A stretch of DNA of 64,000 nt, from contig NC_059388.1 of the NCBI RefSeq assembly GCF_019703515.2, positions 2,431,501 through 2,495,500 of the forward strand. Reading direction: 5' to 3'. This DNA is from Myxocyprinus asiaticus (taxonomy: Eukaryota; Chordata; Actinopteri; Cypriniformes; Catostomidae). Below the pieces are notes generated by a model that worked only from the letters and a program-made list of their open reading frames with translations, ran no database searches and was not told the origin of the DNA. This document shows positions 1 to 11,640 of the stretch, piece by piece (the stretch's first letter is position 1; each line of letters begins with the position of its first letter). Made by a program: the position numbers and the translations under genes.

Positions 1-84
1 TTGTGAAAGAAAGTCATACACATCTGTGATGGCATGAGGGTGAGTAAATGATAAGATCATTTTGGGTGAACTCTCTCTTTAAAA
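1..84 (-). repeat. End of a fold-back MITE (TTAA-type)
   Basis: Read on the minus strand, this starts TTAAAGAGAGAGTTCACCC and continues into a segment with ATTTACTCACCCTCATGCC. The same start occurs at 15304 and, more diverged, near 47892. Ends with TTAA are typical of piggyBac/Kolobok-like non-autonomous fish elements. The element is cut by the window edge. Confidence 0.6.
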
Positions 85-128
85 CTAGCACCAAAGACGG
101 TTTTATTCATGAAAGCACATTAGTGTTT

Positions 129-152
129 CACACACACACACACACACACACA
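129..152. repeat. (CA)n microsatellite
   Basis: Uninterrupted CA dinucleotide tract. Confidence 0.95.
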
Positions 153-159
153 CTTTGGT

Positions 160-1900
160 ACTTTGATTAGGCCTAGTTATGAAGGCCTTTATATTCACTA
201 AAGAGAACAATAAATTACCGTGGCAACTACAGTTACCATATATACAAGCCTAATTACCACAGTTTATATAATGTCAGTAAAATACAGGAAATGATCAAAC
301 AATGAATACTATGAGTAAATAAGAGATATGTCTTTAAAAAGGAGGCTCCTCCGGTAACTTGGTATTGTGCAGTTTTTTCTGCATTACAACAAATAATGAA
401 ACAAAATGACAGAAAGCTTGTGAAACATTTCACACTGTGTGAAGATGTATTGCTTTATTATGATTTCATAGTAGCAATTGCGGTAACTAAGGTGATGTGC
501 CGGAAACTATGGTTACCATGGTGAACTGTTACATGTTACACTGCATGCTGTCTCACCTGTGGTGTTGAAATTACTGAATGAACTGGACTCAAACAAGACG
601 ATTCCTTCTTTGTCAGTAAATCCGCAGTAGCTACATGACAAACAGCCGATGAAATGGTAAACTAGTGGAAGACGTGTATGAGTCACTCTTCTGGCACACA
701 CAAGAAATAACGCATTTACTGTCAATCCTCTTCAGTAATACAGTCAGAACAAGTGTGAGCAGATATCGCAGGTATTTTCAAGTATCTCAGGACGATCGTG
801 TCTTGCGTTTGTGTTGATTTCACATCCTACGAACAGCGCGTGAAAATGCCGCATGCTTGATTCTACACATCGGTTCTGTTGAAAAACGATCTGCTGTAAA
901 TATCGCCTTCTCCTTTGTTAGATGCGCATTAAAACGTCACAGACCACCAAACGCGCCGTTTGTTCGATCGCTTTTGTTATGTCTATGCGTATAATCGACA
1001 CTTCGGCCTTTAAACTGCACAACCCTCCCTGTGTCTTTCCCAGCTCCTCCACTCCTCTTCTCCAATCACAGCCCAAATCCACATCCACTATCCTGTCTAT
1101 GCAATAGTGTTTTCACAAAGACCTGGACTGGATTCTGCTGAGTTTGCCTTGAGGCTCCTATAGGTGCGAAATATAATAAGGACATTTTGCTTACTGCTTA
1201 CTGCACAGTATTGCAGTTTACTGTATAAAATTTAGATTTAAGATCATACACCTGATAGTTAACTTGGTATCTCTGTAGACTACTCTTCTGTAATGTATAC
1301 TGTATTGTATTGTACTGAACTGAACTGTATGTACAGTTACATTATTACAAAAATGAAATAGTTTAAAACTGACAGACTTTGAGGTAATTTTGAATATTTT
1401 TAATAGTTTTAATATTTTGTTTATATATTAGTTAAATTAAAAGTGAAAAAGCTTAGGTCGGTACAACAGTTTTCAGTTATTAATGAAACATCACTGTGTA
1501 TGCTTTTATAATACACTTAGAAGATATACATTAGAATAACAGAAAGAGAGTTGACAGAATTTACAGGATAATAAAGCAAGCAATTACCAATCACAAAATG
1601 GTTTACAAATATTTGTTAAAGATACTTTAATAAATAATCAAAAAAATTTAATTAAAAAAAAAACTTTTTAGATTAAAGATCATTTAAGACTTTCAGAGTA
1701 AGACGTAGCAAGTTATTTATTTAAGGGTATTAATTATTTTTAAAGTGCCCTTGTTTTCTGTCGTTCTGCCCCTGCAGAGGTCCGTGTGCACCACTGTGCG
1801 GCAGTATATCACACATTTATTCTCCTGTTCTAGACTGTTTACAAATATCTGGATTGTAGACCTTCAGTATGAACGACTATCAGTGTGACACACTGACATA
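160..1900. other. No gene recognised
   Basis: The only open frames here are short (61-70 codons) and lack any recognisable motif. The second half is AT-rich. No RNA gene or repeat family is recognised. Confidence 0.6.
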
Positions 1901-2391
1901 TTGCAACATACAGTAGGCCTATTAATATTTAGTATATATGTCGCTACATTTTGGCAAATGTTTTAGTTCATCCGGGTATTTCTATGCATGCAGAAAAAAT
2001 GGTATGTTTAGTATGGTAGTATGCCATTGATTGTATGCCTCAAAAAAGAAGGGACGTGTTTACTCCCATTTATGAAACATCTAGCGGAGAGAGAAGATGG
2101 TAATATGCTGCACACAATAAACTTCATGATCAACTATCTATCTATGTTTTACGTCAACTGCAGAGATAGACCAGACCAAAGCAAAGGTGCTCTACAAAAT
2201 AACTATCAATTTGAATATAATTTTTTTAATTTGAAGAAGAACTGTGATATTGTTATGTGTATTTTTCTCCAGAGGAATGGATTTAGATCAAGGTGTTGTG
2301 GAGCCAGTGTCGTATGCTAAGCCGTCCTGGTTACTTTCTTAACCTCCGTTCCCTGATGGAGGGAACGAGACGTTGTGTCGATGTAGTGACA

Positions 2392-3546
2392 CTAGGGGTC
2401 ACTCTTGGGACCAACACGTGCTTGCCCTGGATCAATGGCCGAAACCTCCGCAGGGCGACCAGTACTGCCAACAACTCTAGGCAGTTGATGTGCTAACGCA
2501 GCCGCGGGCCAGTCCAGGACCCGTCTGAACGCCTTCAGACACTTCAGCACCGACTGTGCGTGCTCCTTCGTGAGGCGCACTGTCATCGAGACTGAGTCCA
2601 ACTCCAGACCGAGAAAAGAGATGCTCTGAACTGGGGAGAGCATGCTCTTTTCCCAGTTGACCCAAAGCCCCAGTCGGCTGAGGTGCCGGAGCACGAGGTC
2701 CCTGTGTGCGCACAGCAACTCTCGAGAGTGAGCTAGGATTAGCCAGTCGTCGAGATAGTTGAGGATGCGGACACCCATTTCCCTTAGCAGGGTAAGGGCA
2801 GCCTCTGCGACCTTTGTGAAGAAGCGAGGGGACAAGGACAAGCTGAAGGGGAGGACCTTGTACTGGTACGCCTTGCCTACGAAGGCAAACCGCAGGAAGA
2901 GTCTGTGTCGAGGTAAGACCGAGACGTGAAAGTACGCGTCCTTCAGGTCTACCGCCGCGAAACAATCTTGATGCCGGACGCTCGATAGAATGCGTTTTTG
3001 CGTCAGCATCTTGAACGGGAGTCTGTGCAAAGCCCGGTTCAGTACTCTCAGGTCCAGGATTGGTCGCAACCCACCGCCTTTCTTCAGTACGATGAAGTAA
3101 GGGCTGTAGAACCCTTTCTTCATCTCAGCTGGAGGGACAGGCTCTATCGCGCCTTCTCGCCCTTCACCGAGGTGAAGCGGACGCCGCTGAACCTGGTCGG
3201 GTGCCTGGCGAACTGAATAGCGTAGCCGAGTCAGACGGTCTGGGTCAGCCATCACGATGGGTTGGAAAGCACGAGCCATGCGCCCAAACTCCGGGCAAGG
3301 GGGACCAAGGGAATGATCATGACGGATGTACCAGCGGTTGGGGCCTCGCGGCGGGGCGGAGCTCGAGGTGCCACGTCGAGTGGACTCCAGCCCCGGGTCC
3401 ATGCTGAGTCCAGGGACATCGAAGCACTTACCTGGCTCCTGCCACCCACCATAAGATTGGTGGAGGTGTGGGGAGGAGGAATCTCGTCCCCATAGTCCAC
3501 TGGAACCAATCCCGTGTGGGCGTGTTTGTGCCACAGCTGGGCGCAC
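2392..3546 (-). pseudogene. DIRS reverse transcriptase (C-terminally truncated)
   Basis: An open frame of 384 codons on the minus strand. The RT fingers/palm begin near residue 150 with GGGLRPILDLRVLNRALHR. AVDLKDAYFHVSV carries the first catalytic Asp and NYLDDWLILAHSRE is the YLDD active site, near residue 266. This spacing and wording match DIRS RTs of fish. After LDWPAAALAHQLPRVVGS the homology stops and the frame runs into the terminal repeat, so the thumb/RNase H region is lost. The enzyme would copy the element's RNA; without RNase H and recombinase, this copy cannot move alone. Confidence 0.8.
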
Positions 3547-4021
3547 AGGGGTGGGATATGTGACCCAGGAGACGAGGGAACCATTCTTTTGTCAGGCTTT
3601 TGTGTGCTGCAGCCTCCTGGGCATGCGGCGACAAAAGATTCTCCTCCCAGCCCTCCACCGGGGGATGGAGTGGTCTGTCGACCAGCCCCAGAGAAATGGG
3701 TCTCCTCGCCCCTGGGTCGCCCGTCTCGGGGGCGCATCGAAGCCTTCCTCAGGTTCTTAGCAGCCGGCCTCGAGACGGGTGGCGTCTGCTTCCTGCAGAG
3801 GGCTCCACACTGGAGCCGGGCCATGGGGGCAGGCTGCGGCAGAGCCGGTGTTGTTGCTGCAGGAGGACGCCTTTGGCAACGAGCAGACAGGGTGCGGGGT
3901 CTTAAGCCGCGCCGGGGCAGGATATGTTGTAAAACCTCCGTCTGCTGCTTCACTGCCAGAGAACTGCTAGGAAAAGTCCTCAACGGCGTCGCCAAACAGG
4001 CCAACCTGGAAAATGGGGGCG

Positions 4022-4814
4022 TCAAGGAACTGTGCCTTGTCCGCTTCTCCCATCTCGACCAAGTTGAGCCAAAGGTGGCGCTCCTGGACCACCAGGGTGG
4101 ACATCGCCTGTCCGAGAGACTGCGCCGTGACCTTCGTCGCCCCGGAGAGCGAGGTCGGTCACCGAGCGCAGTTCCTGCATCAATCCCGGGTCAGAAATAC
4201 ACTCGTGCAGTTCTTTTAGCACCTTAGCTTGGTGTACTTGCAGGAAAGCAATGGCGTGCAGGGTGGAGGCAGCTTGTCCAGCGGCACCGTAGGCTCTAGC
4301 CGTCAGGGATGACATAAACCTACAGGCCCTGGATGGGAGTCTCGGGCACCCACGCCAGTTGGCGCTGGCCGACCATTCCCGAAGGAGGAAGCCGATAACT
4401 CATTGTCTTCCTGAGCTCCGAACGAGAAGTTGAACTCGCGCTGAGACGAGCCGCCGGTCTTGTGCGAGAGTCCGATCGGGGCAAGCGAGCGTGCTGGGGA
4501 ATGGGAGGTCTGTGGGGGGATACCCGGCGGAGGTGGTCCCATTGATGTCCCCAAATCGCCCCCAGTGCTAACCGACGGGGCCTCAAACCTGTAGGTAGAT
4601 GGACTGGTGCAGGGAGCCGCTGGGGTAGCTTTCTTACGAAAGCAAGCCGCGACCGCAACGTTGCCATGGTCATGTTCTCGCACTGAGGACATGACTCATC
4701 CACGAATGATGTCTCCACATGGGCAGTGCCCAGACACATAAGACAGCGATCGTGGCCGTCAGAAGCAGAGAGATAATGACCGCAACCAGGAATAACACCC
4801 AAACGGAAAGGCAT
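4022..4814 (-). pseudogene. DIRS Gag-like protein, broken frames
   Basis: Minus-strand frames of 164, 129 and 97 codons overlap and shift relative to each other, so this is a decayed ORF1. The first has a Cys/His cluster: CGHYLSASDGHDRC, CLGTAHVE and CPQCENM near residues 11-47. This cluster is typical of the N-terminus of fish DIRS Gag proteins. It lies upstream of the RT in the element's own orientation. The region between 4022 and 3546 is GC-rich, with only shifted frames. Confidence 0.65.
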
Positions 4815-5989
4815 CTTTAAAAAGACGCGTCTTTAAAAAGACGTTCCGTGTGTGCCGCTCTTTCAGAAAGAAAATATACTCTTTTAGAATATACTCTTTT
4901 AAATGTTCTGCCAAAGCGCCCAGGGGCGTTCTCTGCAAACCACAGATGCAGAGGGGGAGAAGCCACTGAAATGCGCCGTAAGATCCAGCAGAGAGAGGTA
5001 AATGAACTCGGTGGATGAATTCAGCTCAATGAATAGAACCGCTCGGCTCCGAAGAGAAAATCTGAATGAGTGGTTGCATACCAGCGCCTTTTATACCCGT
5101 ATGTCCAGGGGAGTGGCATGCAAATTCCACTCGCCAATTCTCATTGGCCTTTTTTCAAAAAAGCAGTGGTGTTTGGGGCTCCCAAGAGTGACCCCTAGTG
5201 TCACTACATCGACACAACGTCGAGTGAGTGACAGATAGGGAACTTTGGTTTTTGGCTTGTCTTTGGACCACCAGTATTCCCCATTTAGAGATGCACTGCA
5301 AAATCCACAGAATTACCAGGAGCCAGTCTGCAGTCAACCGTACATTGGATGCTTTTCATACCTGGGTTATCACAGGCACTTCAGTGTGCACGAGAATTCC
5401 TTTGAACCTGCATTCATCCACAAACGCAACGAACGAGAGAGACAGAGAGTTCGATGTGTCAATGAGGGATACGCCAGACTCCGTGAACATTTGCCACAAG
5501 AATTTGAGGATAAACGGCTCAGCAAGGTAGAGACTCTGTGAGCGGCCATAAGCTACATTAAACACCTGCAGAGCCATCTGGAGGTCAGTCAACCTAAAGG
5601 AATTGACAACATTGATCTGGACAACTAAGTTTACTTGCCACTGGATTTTCATTGCTCTTTAGTAAATTTACTTGTGACTGTGGCTCAACTTTGTGTTACC
5701 AATGCCACTGTCACTGGTTTGAATCTCAGGGAATGTCACTGCATAAATGCATTTTCTGGAAAGCAAGACAAATGTACTACGTAAGCATCCTTAGAACAAG
5801 ATTCTTGGAAAGGAAAATTTCATAAGATATTTTGTCTTGTTTTTAGATAAATCTAACTAAATTTTGTGAGATTTATGCTTAAAAAAAGAAAGAAAAACTA
5901 TTTGCATGTTTTGGCAATCGGGTAAGTTTTATTATTACCAATTTCCAATTAGTTTTTTTCTTGATTGATATTTTCTTGTTAATTAAATG

Positions 5990-6050
5990 TATAGATTGAA
6001 TGCACTGTAAGTCGCTAAAAGCATCTACCAAATGCATAATTGTAAATTCT
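5990..6050 (+). repeat. LINE/SINE 3'-tail fragment
   Basis: CTGTAAGTCGCTAAAAGCATCT is a decayed form of the tail seen clearly at 59688-59733. Copy B of the duplicon carries the same fragment near 18195-18235, so it predates the duplication. Confidence 0.55.
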
Positions 6051-6060
6051 CTTTTACCAT

Positions 6061-6747
6061 TAGCATTAGCTAATGTTAACAAATGGAAACTTCTAGTAAA
6101 GTGTTGCCAAAAAGCCAATAGAGTGGCTTTAGAATCCAATATTTTGTTATTTCCATATTATTGAACATAAGCCAGTCATTGGCCTACAGTTCACAGCAAT
6201 CCATTTTGCAATTGAATTCGTCAATCTGTCCGAAATAGATTTATTATAAGGGATTTTCTAAGGATGCGTCAGTGTACACCTGTGTCAGATGGACGCTTTT
6301 GGAGCGTCTCATAATGTGTGTCAGTGTGTCATAAACATATCGTTTTTAGGTCACTGTGTCAAGTTTAACATAGTTTAAACCTAGAAAAACACGTCTTGAG
6401 ATCCCTGCGTTTGGAATTGCGCTCCATCAAGCTGTGTTTAAACCCAAGAACGTGTTCTCATACTGTGCAGTCTGCTGTCCGTAAGTGTGGTTTGTTCTCT
6501 CTAATAGCTGTGCGCTGCCTATTTAGCTGGAGTTTCGCACACTGCCCCCTGGAGAAAACAGGTGGTACTACAAGCTTGAATAACGGTCCGGGGACACGAT
6601 TTATTACGTTAATTTAAGTAATTTTTTATATAATTAATCACACTGAATTAACATGTTAAATCGACAGCCCTAAAAAAAACATTATAAAATTATTAAGAAC
6701 ATGTTTAAAACTATGATGATCTAAACCAAATGTACCTACAAACCATT
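6061..6747. other. No gene recognised
   Basis: One 73-codon frame with no motif. No repeat family recognised. Confidence 0.5.
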
Positions 6748-7320
6748 TCAGTATTCATTACTTAAGTATTTACCTACAGTCCTGAACTCATACGAGGAAC
6801 AGAAGACCCGAGGAGACTTTTTCCCTGTTGCATTCGCATTGCCAAAAGTTACCACCGTAGTGACGTAAACTAGTTTAAATTTGTCTTCTGACATGGTTGG
6901 AACAAAATATTCAATAGCAACAACAACGAAATCAACAACATCGATGGAGGACACCGGGATCGGAGTTACACTTTTGTTAGGGCTGTTTTACACTAGCTTT
7001 GGCTGCATCCGAAAACGTAGGTGGCTGCCTAATCAATTAATGGTTTAAACGACAGCATTTTTGGATGAATTGAACTCTGAAGAAAACTAGTCTCTGAACA
7101 GTTTACAAAGCACCTTATTTCATCGTACCTCAGCCCCCGAATGCATCATTTTCCCGTTTTCAGATGAAGTCTTTGTATTCAGGTTACAGTTTAAATGCGA
7201 GAGCTGTGCATGCTGCAGCCGGAGTGAGAGATGAGACGAGCGGTCAGACTACCACACAGCACGTGCTGAATTTAGTGGACAACATGTTGAAAGCACTATA
7301 AAACTATTTATCAACACATC
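6748..7320 (+). repeat. Dispersed repeat, inverted partner at 22868-23530
   Basis: Matches the reverse complement of 22868-23530. Shared blocks include the reverse-complement pair CCATTAATTGATTAGGCAGC / GCTGCCTAATCAATTAATGG, the segment around AAAGTATAACTCCGATCC, and GTGGACAACATGTTGAAAGC. Family not identified; probably a non-autonomous DNA transposon. Related wording (GTGGGAAAGGGCCTA) occurs at 7820 and 23528. Confidence 0.7.
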
Positions 7321-7428
7321 CCAGGAAAAATTTGATGTAGTAATACAGAAATCACTTTATTTTCTGTATAGTCACACAGTACAAAAGTACAGATGCAATG
7401 AAAACTCAGAGCATGTCTCCTGATGAAG

Positions 7429-7430
<2 letters not shown>

Positions 7431-7489
<59 letters not shown>
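7431..7489. repeat. (AC)n microsatellite
   Basis: 59-bp uninterrupted AC tract. Confidence 0.97.
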
Positions 7490-7491
<2 letters not shown>

Positions 7492-8367
7492 AAACGGGTG
7501 ATCCTCTTTGTATACTTTGTTGGTTTTATGTTTGTTCTGTTAAAGGAATTATAAAATTAGCGCAATCCTCTGAGTAGCATGCTAGCTAGTTGTTTAAAAT
7601 GGCGGCTGTAGACTCCTTTCTCAATGCTTTGTGTCATAGGTTTTTGACCAGTCACAGCCTACAGCACCTCCCACAGTCCGCCACAGTAACTATACGCCCC
7701 CTAAGTATCTACTTCAGAGTAGGAGCTAAAAATCCCCCCAAAACGGCTCAGAGGTGCGAATGCGACGAAAAGTACTAGTCCAGGGGGGAAAGTACCTAAA
7801 ACGGGCTTTAGTACTGCCAGTGGGAAAGGGCCTATAGTCTGAATAAAGGTTGAAGGAAGAAACCATTTCCACATTTTACTCTGCCGCCCTCTACAGACTG
7901 ATCTGATAATGGCCTGCGATTGCAAAAGGTGAATGCAGATTTTGAATGCAATAGGAGTGTTAAGAAAATCAGCAAAATTACATTTTTAATTTTAAATTAA
8001 GTGAATTACGTTTTTTTTTTTTTTTTAATTATTTTTTTAGATATAATTAAATAAATAATCAAATTACCAGTCCCAATATATGGCTTTTTTACAGTACACA
8101 TTACTGAAATCCATGCACATTATTTTTGTTTAGGCCTATAAGAAATATCTTTAATATCTTCTTTAATGTCTCAAAATAAAACAATAAACTACTTGATAAT
8201 ATTACTGTAGGTCACGTCACGGTAGCTACATCTCCACAAAACGGCAAAGAACTAGTGTGTTTAATGTTACCTGATGCACTGCTCTTAAAGAGACAGTAAC
8301 TATATTAGCAGTGTCCATAACATTTATGCCGTTTCAAGAGAAACTACATACATTAAAAATTATACTT

Positions 8368-8444
<77 letters not shown>

Positions 8445-9639
8445 TTTTAATACATGCTATTTGGAATCTTCTGTGTTTTGCAGTATTAATATTTAATAAC
8501 AATTAATCAATTATTTAATTATTTAACTATTCAATTCCTGAATTAATTATAATTATTTTTATCAGGGATAGAGAATAATAATAATAAAACAGGAACAAAT
8601 AACTATAAAAATAGAAAAGTAGTAAAGAAAAGTAAAGATAGTAAAATGTTAGTAAAGAACCGCCAAGTAACGGTAATAAAAATAATAATAACAATATACA
8701 CTATACAATATAAAATACAATAAACATTTGGCACAACATTAATGAACGTTAAAAAATCTTTCATGCATGCACGTTCGTGGGATGGGGCGTTAATTTGCAC
8801 TCTTTGATATGGTTTTCCTTCATTTACAAATTGCACCTTATGGGAAATACAGGAAAAATATTTTATATTTTAATATAGGCCTCTGTATAATGAACTAAAA
8901 CAATGACCAACGAGAACCAAATTTCTTTCACTTCACTTGTCACAAACACAATCTAGTCTACTGCTAAAAGAACAACACTGTTGAAAGATTTTTACTTTAA
9001 GCCTTTTCCTTCCTACTGCATAAGTCCACAAGGAAAATGCTTAATGTGGCTTAAGGTTTCTCTTTGGAGAAACCTTTTCTACTTGGTTGTTGTTTTGAGT
9101 AGTATTAAACCACGTTAAGTATGTCCATTGAACATCATAATAATTGAGCGCAATGAAATGCACATATTTATGTATCAATAAAATCATAATGTGCATGTCA
9201 AACATATACAAATACTAGATAGAGTCATTAGTGTTTCTATCGGCATGTGCACAGTATACACAATAAAAATGTATTTGGCTTGTCCATGTTTAACATGCTT
9301 TGTCGCTGCCTGCTGCATTATGGTTCTGAGAGAGATTCACAGATCCCCAACCAAGCATAAGCCGAGTGTCGACTTCGGCACGAGAACAGCACTATAAGCC
9401 TAAAAAGGGGTAAATGACTGAGCGAAACATCCGACACTTTCACACATTTATACTCATAGTCAGTGATATAAAGTCAACAATATAGTTTATTGCCAATTCT
9501 GATCGATATCACTTGCTGTGGCTTTTGCTGAGACTGGCTATTAGATGGTCCCATTTGAGAAATGAACTCATTGACTAAACCATTAGTGATTGGTATTTGC
9601 TCAAAAAATAAAACACTATTGCCCTATACTGATCATGTC
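7490..9639. other. AT-rich DNA, no gene recognised
   Basis: Contains poly-T near 8010-8026, a TA microsatellite, and short frames without motifs. The block around 7700-7830 shares wording with the dispersed repeat at 6748. Confidence 0.55.
8372..8441. repeat. (TA)n microsatellite
   Basis: About 70 bp of TA dinucleotide. Confidence 0.97.
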
Positions 9640-9992
9640 TCTCCTGTACCACCTAATGTCACACAGCGTAAAATCACAGGATATATTTCCTTTTGATGTA
9701 CATTCTTAAACGCCGCATCTGTACATGTTAGATGTGTTTTATGTAATGGAATAAAGAGGAGTAAACATACATTATGATATATATGCTTCTCTGACATGAC
9801 CATCATCATTCTGTGGTTCTGAATTTTAATCATATTGGAAGTAGTAACTCGCTTATTTTTTTCATTGGATACTTTCGTACTCTTACTCATGTGATTATTA
9901 ACCTTATTACTTTTACTTCTACTTGAGTAGTTATCTTTTTTAAAGTATTAGTACTTGAGTAAAGGTGTCGGCTACTCAACCCACCTCTGTCT
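9640..9992 (-). repeat. hAT-like non-autonomous element, diverged
   Basis: Reverse complement begins CAGAGGTGGGTTGAGTAGCC, followed by repeated TACTCAAGTA motifs. This is the typical end of a common fish hAT-type MITE. The other end is not clear. Confidence 0.55.
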
Positions 9993-11640
9993 GTGCCTTG
10001 GTTCATTACTCGTACAGACAATGCATGGTGTATTATAAATGTTATAGGTAAAGCCACATTATTGCAAACGCTCTTTGTCTTTTGAAGTTAGTATTCCTAG
10101 CAGGACACCACAGACTCATTGTAACCTGTTCTTTCTCTCCCATTTCAATTGTCTCCCACACACTGGGGTGCTTGTATGGTGAGTGTGTGCACACAAGCAC
10201 ACAAACCTGGTTTTACTGCTGGATCTGAACCTGGGTCTCCTATGCTGTTGATGCATCATACTTCTGGTCACGCCACAGGGGAAGGTAAACAAACTGGAGC
10301 CGATGCAAAAATATCTGTTAGGAGATGGTGCTTGTTAGTCGGCATAATGTGGCCGATGGGTACCAGAACTCTTGGAAACAACATACCGACCTCCCGTGTG
10401 ATCATGTTGTTTACATGATTTGATTTGAGTCACAAATTTAAGGACTTGTGACTTGCTTTTTAAATGAAGAAAATAACTTGACTTGAGACTTGAGGACCAA
10501 TGACTCGAGACTCAACTTGGATTTGAAGTGGATGACTTGGCAATGACTTGCATTTTTTTTTCATGTTATTTGCTTTTATAACTAGTAATAAATTACTATT
10601 TAAAAATGTTATTGCATTAATAATAAACTGATAGTAAGAAACTGATTTATTTGCAGTGTAGCAGAGCCAGGGGTCTGAAATCAGCATATGTTGACTTCAA
10701 AACTTGCTGTGTTCTAGTATGTGCCATTTAGGGTTGCCAAAATTAAGTTATACACCACGGGATACCTGTCATCCCGTATTTTAGCGGCAAGATGTGGAAG
10801 TGAGAGCCAGGTGGGAAAGTCGGAAACTGAGCTGTTTGAGGGAAGATTCGTATGCTCTTCTTTGGGACAAATCCGTGGCCATTTTAAAACTTCAACCTTG
10901 TCGATACAAGTTCTGTAACTGTGGTGAAATTTAAATAGTTAATTCAATTAAATGAAATAAATTGAATTCAAAAATTCAGCCGCCAGATATATCAAATATC
11001 AACCACTTAACCCAGGATAGCTAAAAAAAAAAAAAAAAAAAAAAAAAGATCACAGCGATGGAAGAGACCTGTTTTAAATGCTGGTTAAATTATTGCCAAA
11101 CAAAAGAATCTCCACAAGACAAAGAAATGATAAAGACCATTAAGGGCACAAGTGTTGGTAACTCAAATACCTTCAAACATTTATTTTGACAACAGCAAAC
11201 AAAACCAAACAATTAAATAAGCATGCAAATAAATCAAACACAATTACAATGAGTGTAGGGTGTGTGTGTGTGTGTGTGTGTGCAGGTTTAAGTGGTTTAC
11301 AAGGACTTTTTTTTAGGTTATAAACTGGTAATTACAAGGGTATTATGCTATAAATGTGTTTTATGAGGACATTTCTAGTGTCCCTATAATTCAAATCACT
11401 TAAAAAACATACTAAACGATGTTTTATTGAAAATGTAAAAATACAGAAAGTTTTTTGTGAGGGTTAGGTTTAGGGGTAGGGTTAGGGTATAGAATCTATA
11501 GTTTGTACAGTATAAAAATCACTATGTCTATGGAGAGTCCTCATAATGATAGCTGCACCAACATGCAGAGGACAAGTCCAACAGAAGGAAGTTATGTTGA
11601 ATGGAAGACAACATTTTAATTTGCTCTCTCTATATATACA
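9993..11640. other. No gene; low-complexity GACTTG-rich block
   Basis: At 10420-10550 the motif GACTTG/ACTTGAGACTTG recurs many times; a related patch lies at 14075-14108. Poly-A at 11023-11048 and (TG)n at 11261-11281. The 89-codon frame at 10149 has no motif. Confidence 0.5.

Larger units (their letters stand above)
2324..5242 (-). mobile_element. DIRS-type retrotransposon, internally deleted
   Basis: About 2.9 kb inserted in the bHLH copy A. Its ends are inverted repeats: 2347-2410 matches the reverse complement of 5180-5242, sharing the block from GACGTTGTGTCGATGTAGTG to TCACTCTTGGGA. The minus strand encodes a Cys/His Gag-like protein and then a DIRS-type reverse transcriptase. No clear target duplication is seen, as expected for tyrosine-recombinase retrotransposons. 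RNase H, methyltransferase-like and tyrosine recombinase regions are absent; the RT frame runs almost straight into the left repeat. The copy is therefore a deleted, non-autonomous one. Confidence 0.85.
2277..5628 (+). pseudogene. Achaete-scute-like bHLH pseudogene (copy A)
   Basis: Second copy of the bHLH gene at 17359-17790. Codons 1-16 lie at 2277-2323. The frame resumes at about 5243 and runs to the TAA at 5626-5628. Three lesions are visible. A DIRS element (2324-5242) interrupts the frame after codon 16. The codon for Arg115, in helix 2 of the bHLH, is TGA at 5539-5541 instead of CGA, a CpG-type transition. The 5'UTR splice donor is gone: copy B has CTACAAA|GTAAGGCG and copy A lacks exactly GTAAGGCG near 2197. 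The acceptor (TTTTTCTCCAG) before the ATG is kept. A downstream ATG at 5245 would give a short product ending inside the bHLH, unlikely to dimerise normally. The remaining coding sequence is otherwise almost identical to copy B, so the loss looks recent. Confidence 0.9.
1903..6060 (+). repeat. Duplicon copy A (bHLH gene segment, dead copy)
   Basis: Homologous to 16446-18247 in the same orientation. Shared sequence starts at AACATACAGTAGGCCTATTA and ends at AATTCTCTTTTACCA. Copy A lacks about 500 bp present in copy B (about 16598-17099) and about 21 bp near 5905. It carries a 2.9-kb DIRS insertion. Identity is about 95% before the insertion and near-complete for about 660 bp after it, then falls again beyond about 5930. 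Confidence 0.92.

Noticed and set aside
922..1107. 61-codon frame with a short hydrophobic start
   Set aside because: No motif, no splice or promoter context, length expected by chance.
3514..4227. 237-codon plus-strand frame
   Set aside because: Antisense shadow of the GC-rich DIRS coding strand; no motif of its own.
5245..5541. Shorter functional protein from the downstream ATG in bHLH copy A
   Set aside because: It would end at the TGA inside helix 2, losing half of the dimerisation region, and lacks a promoter and start context.
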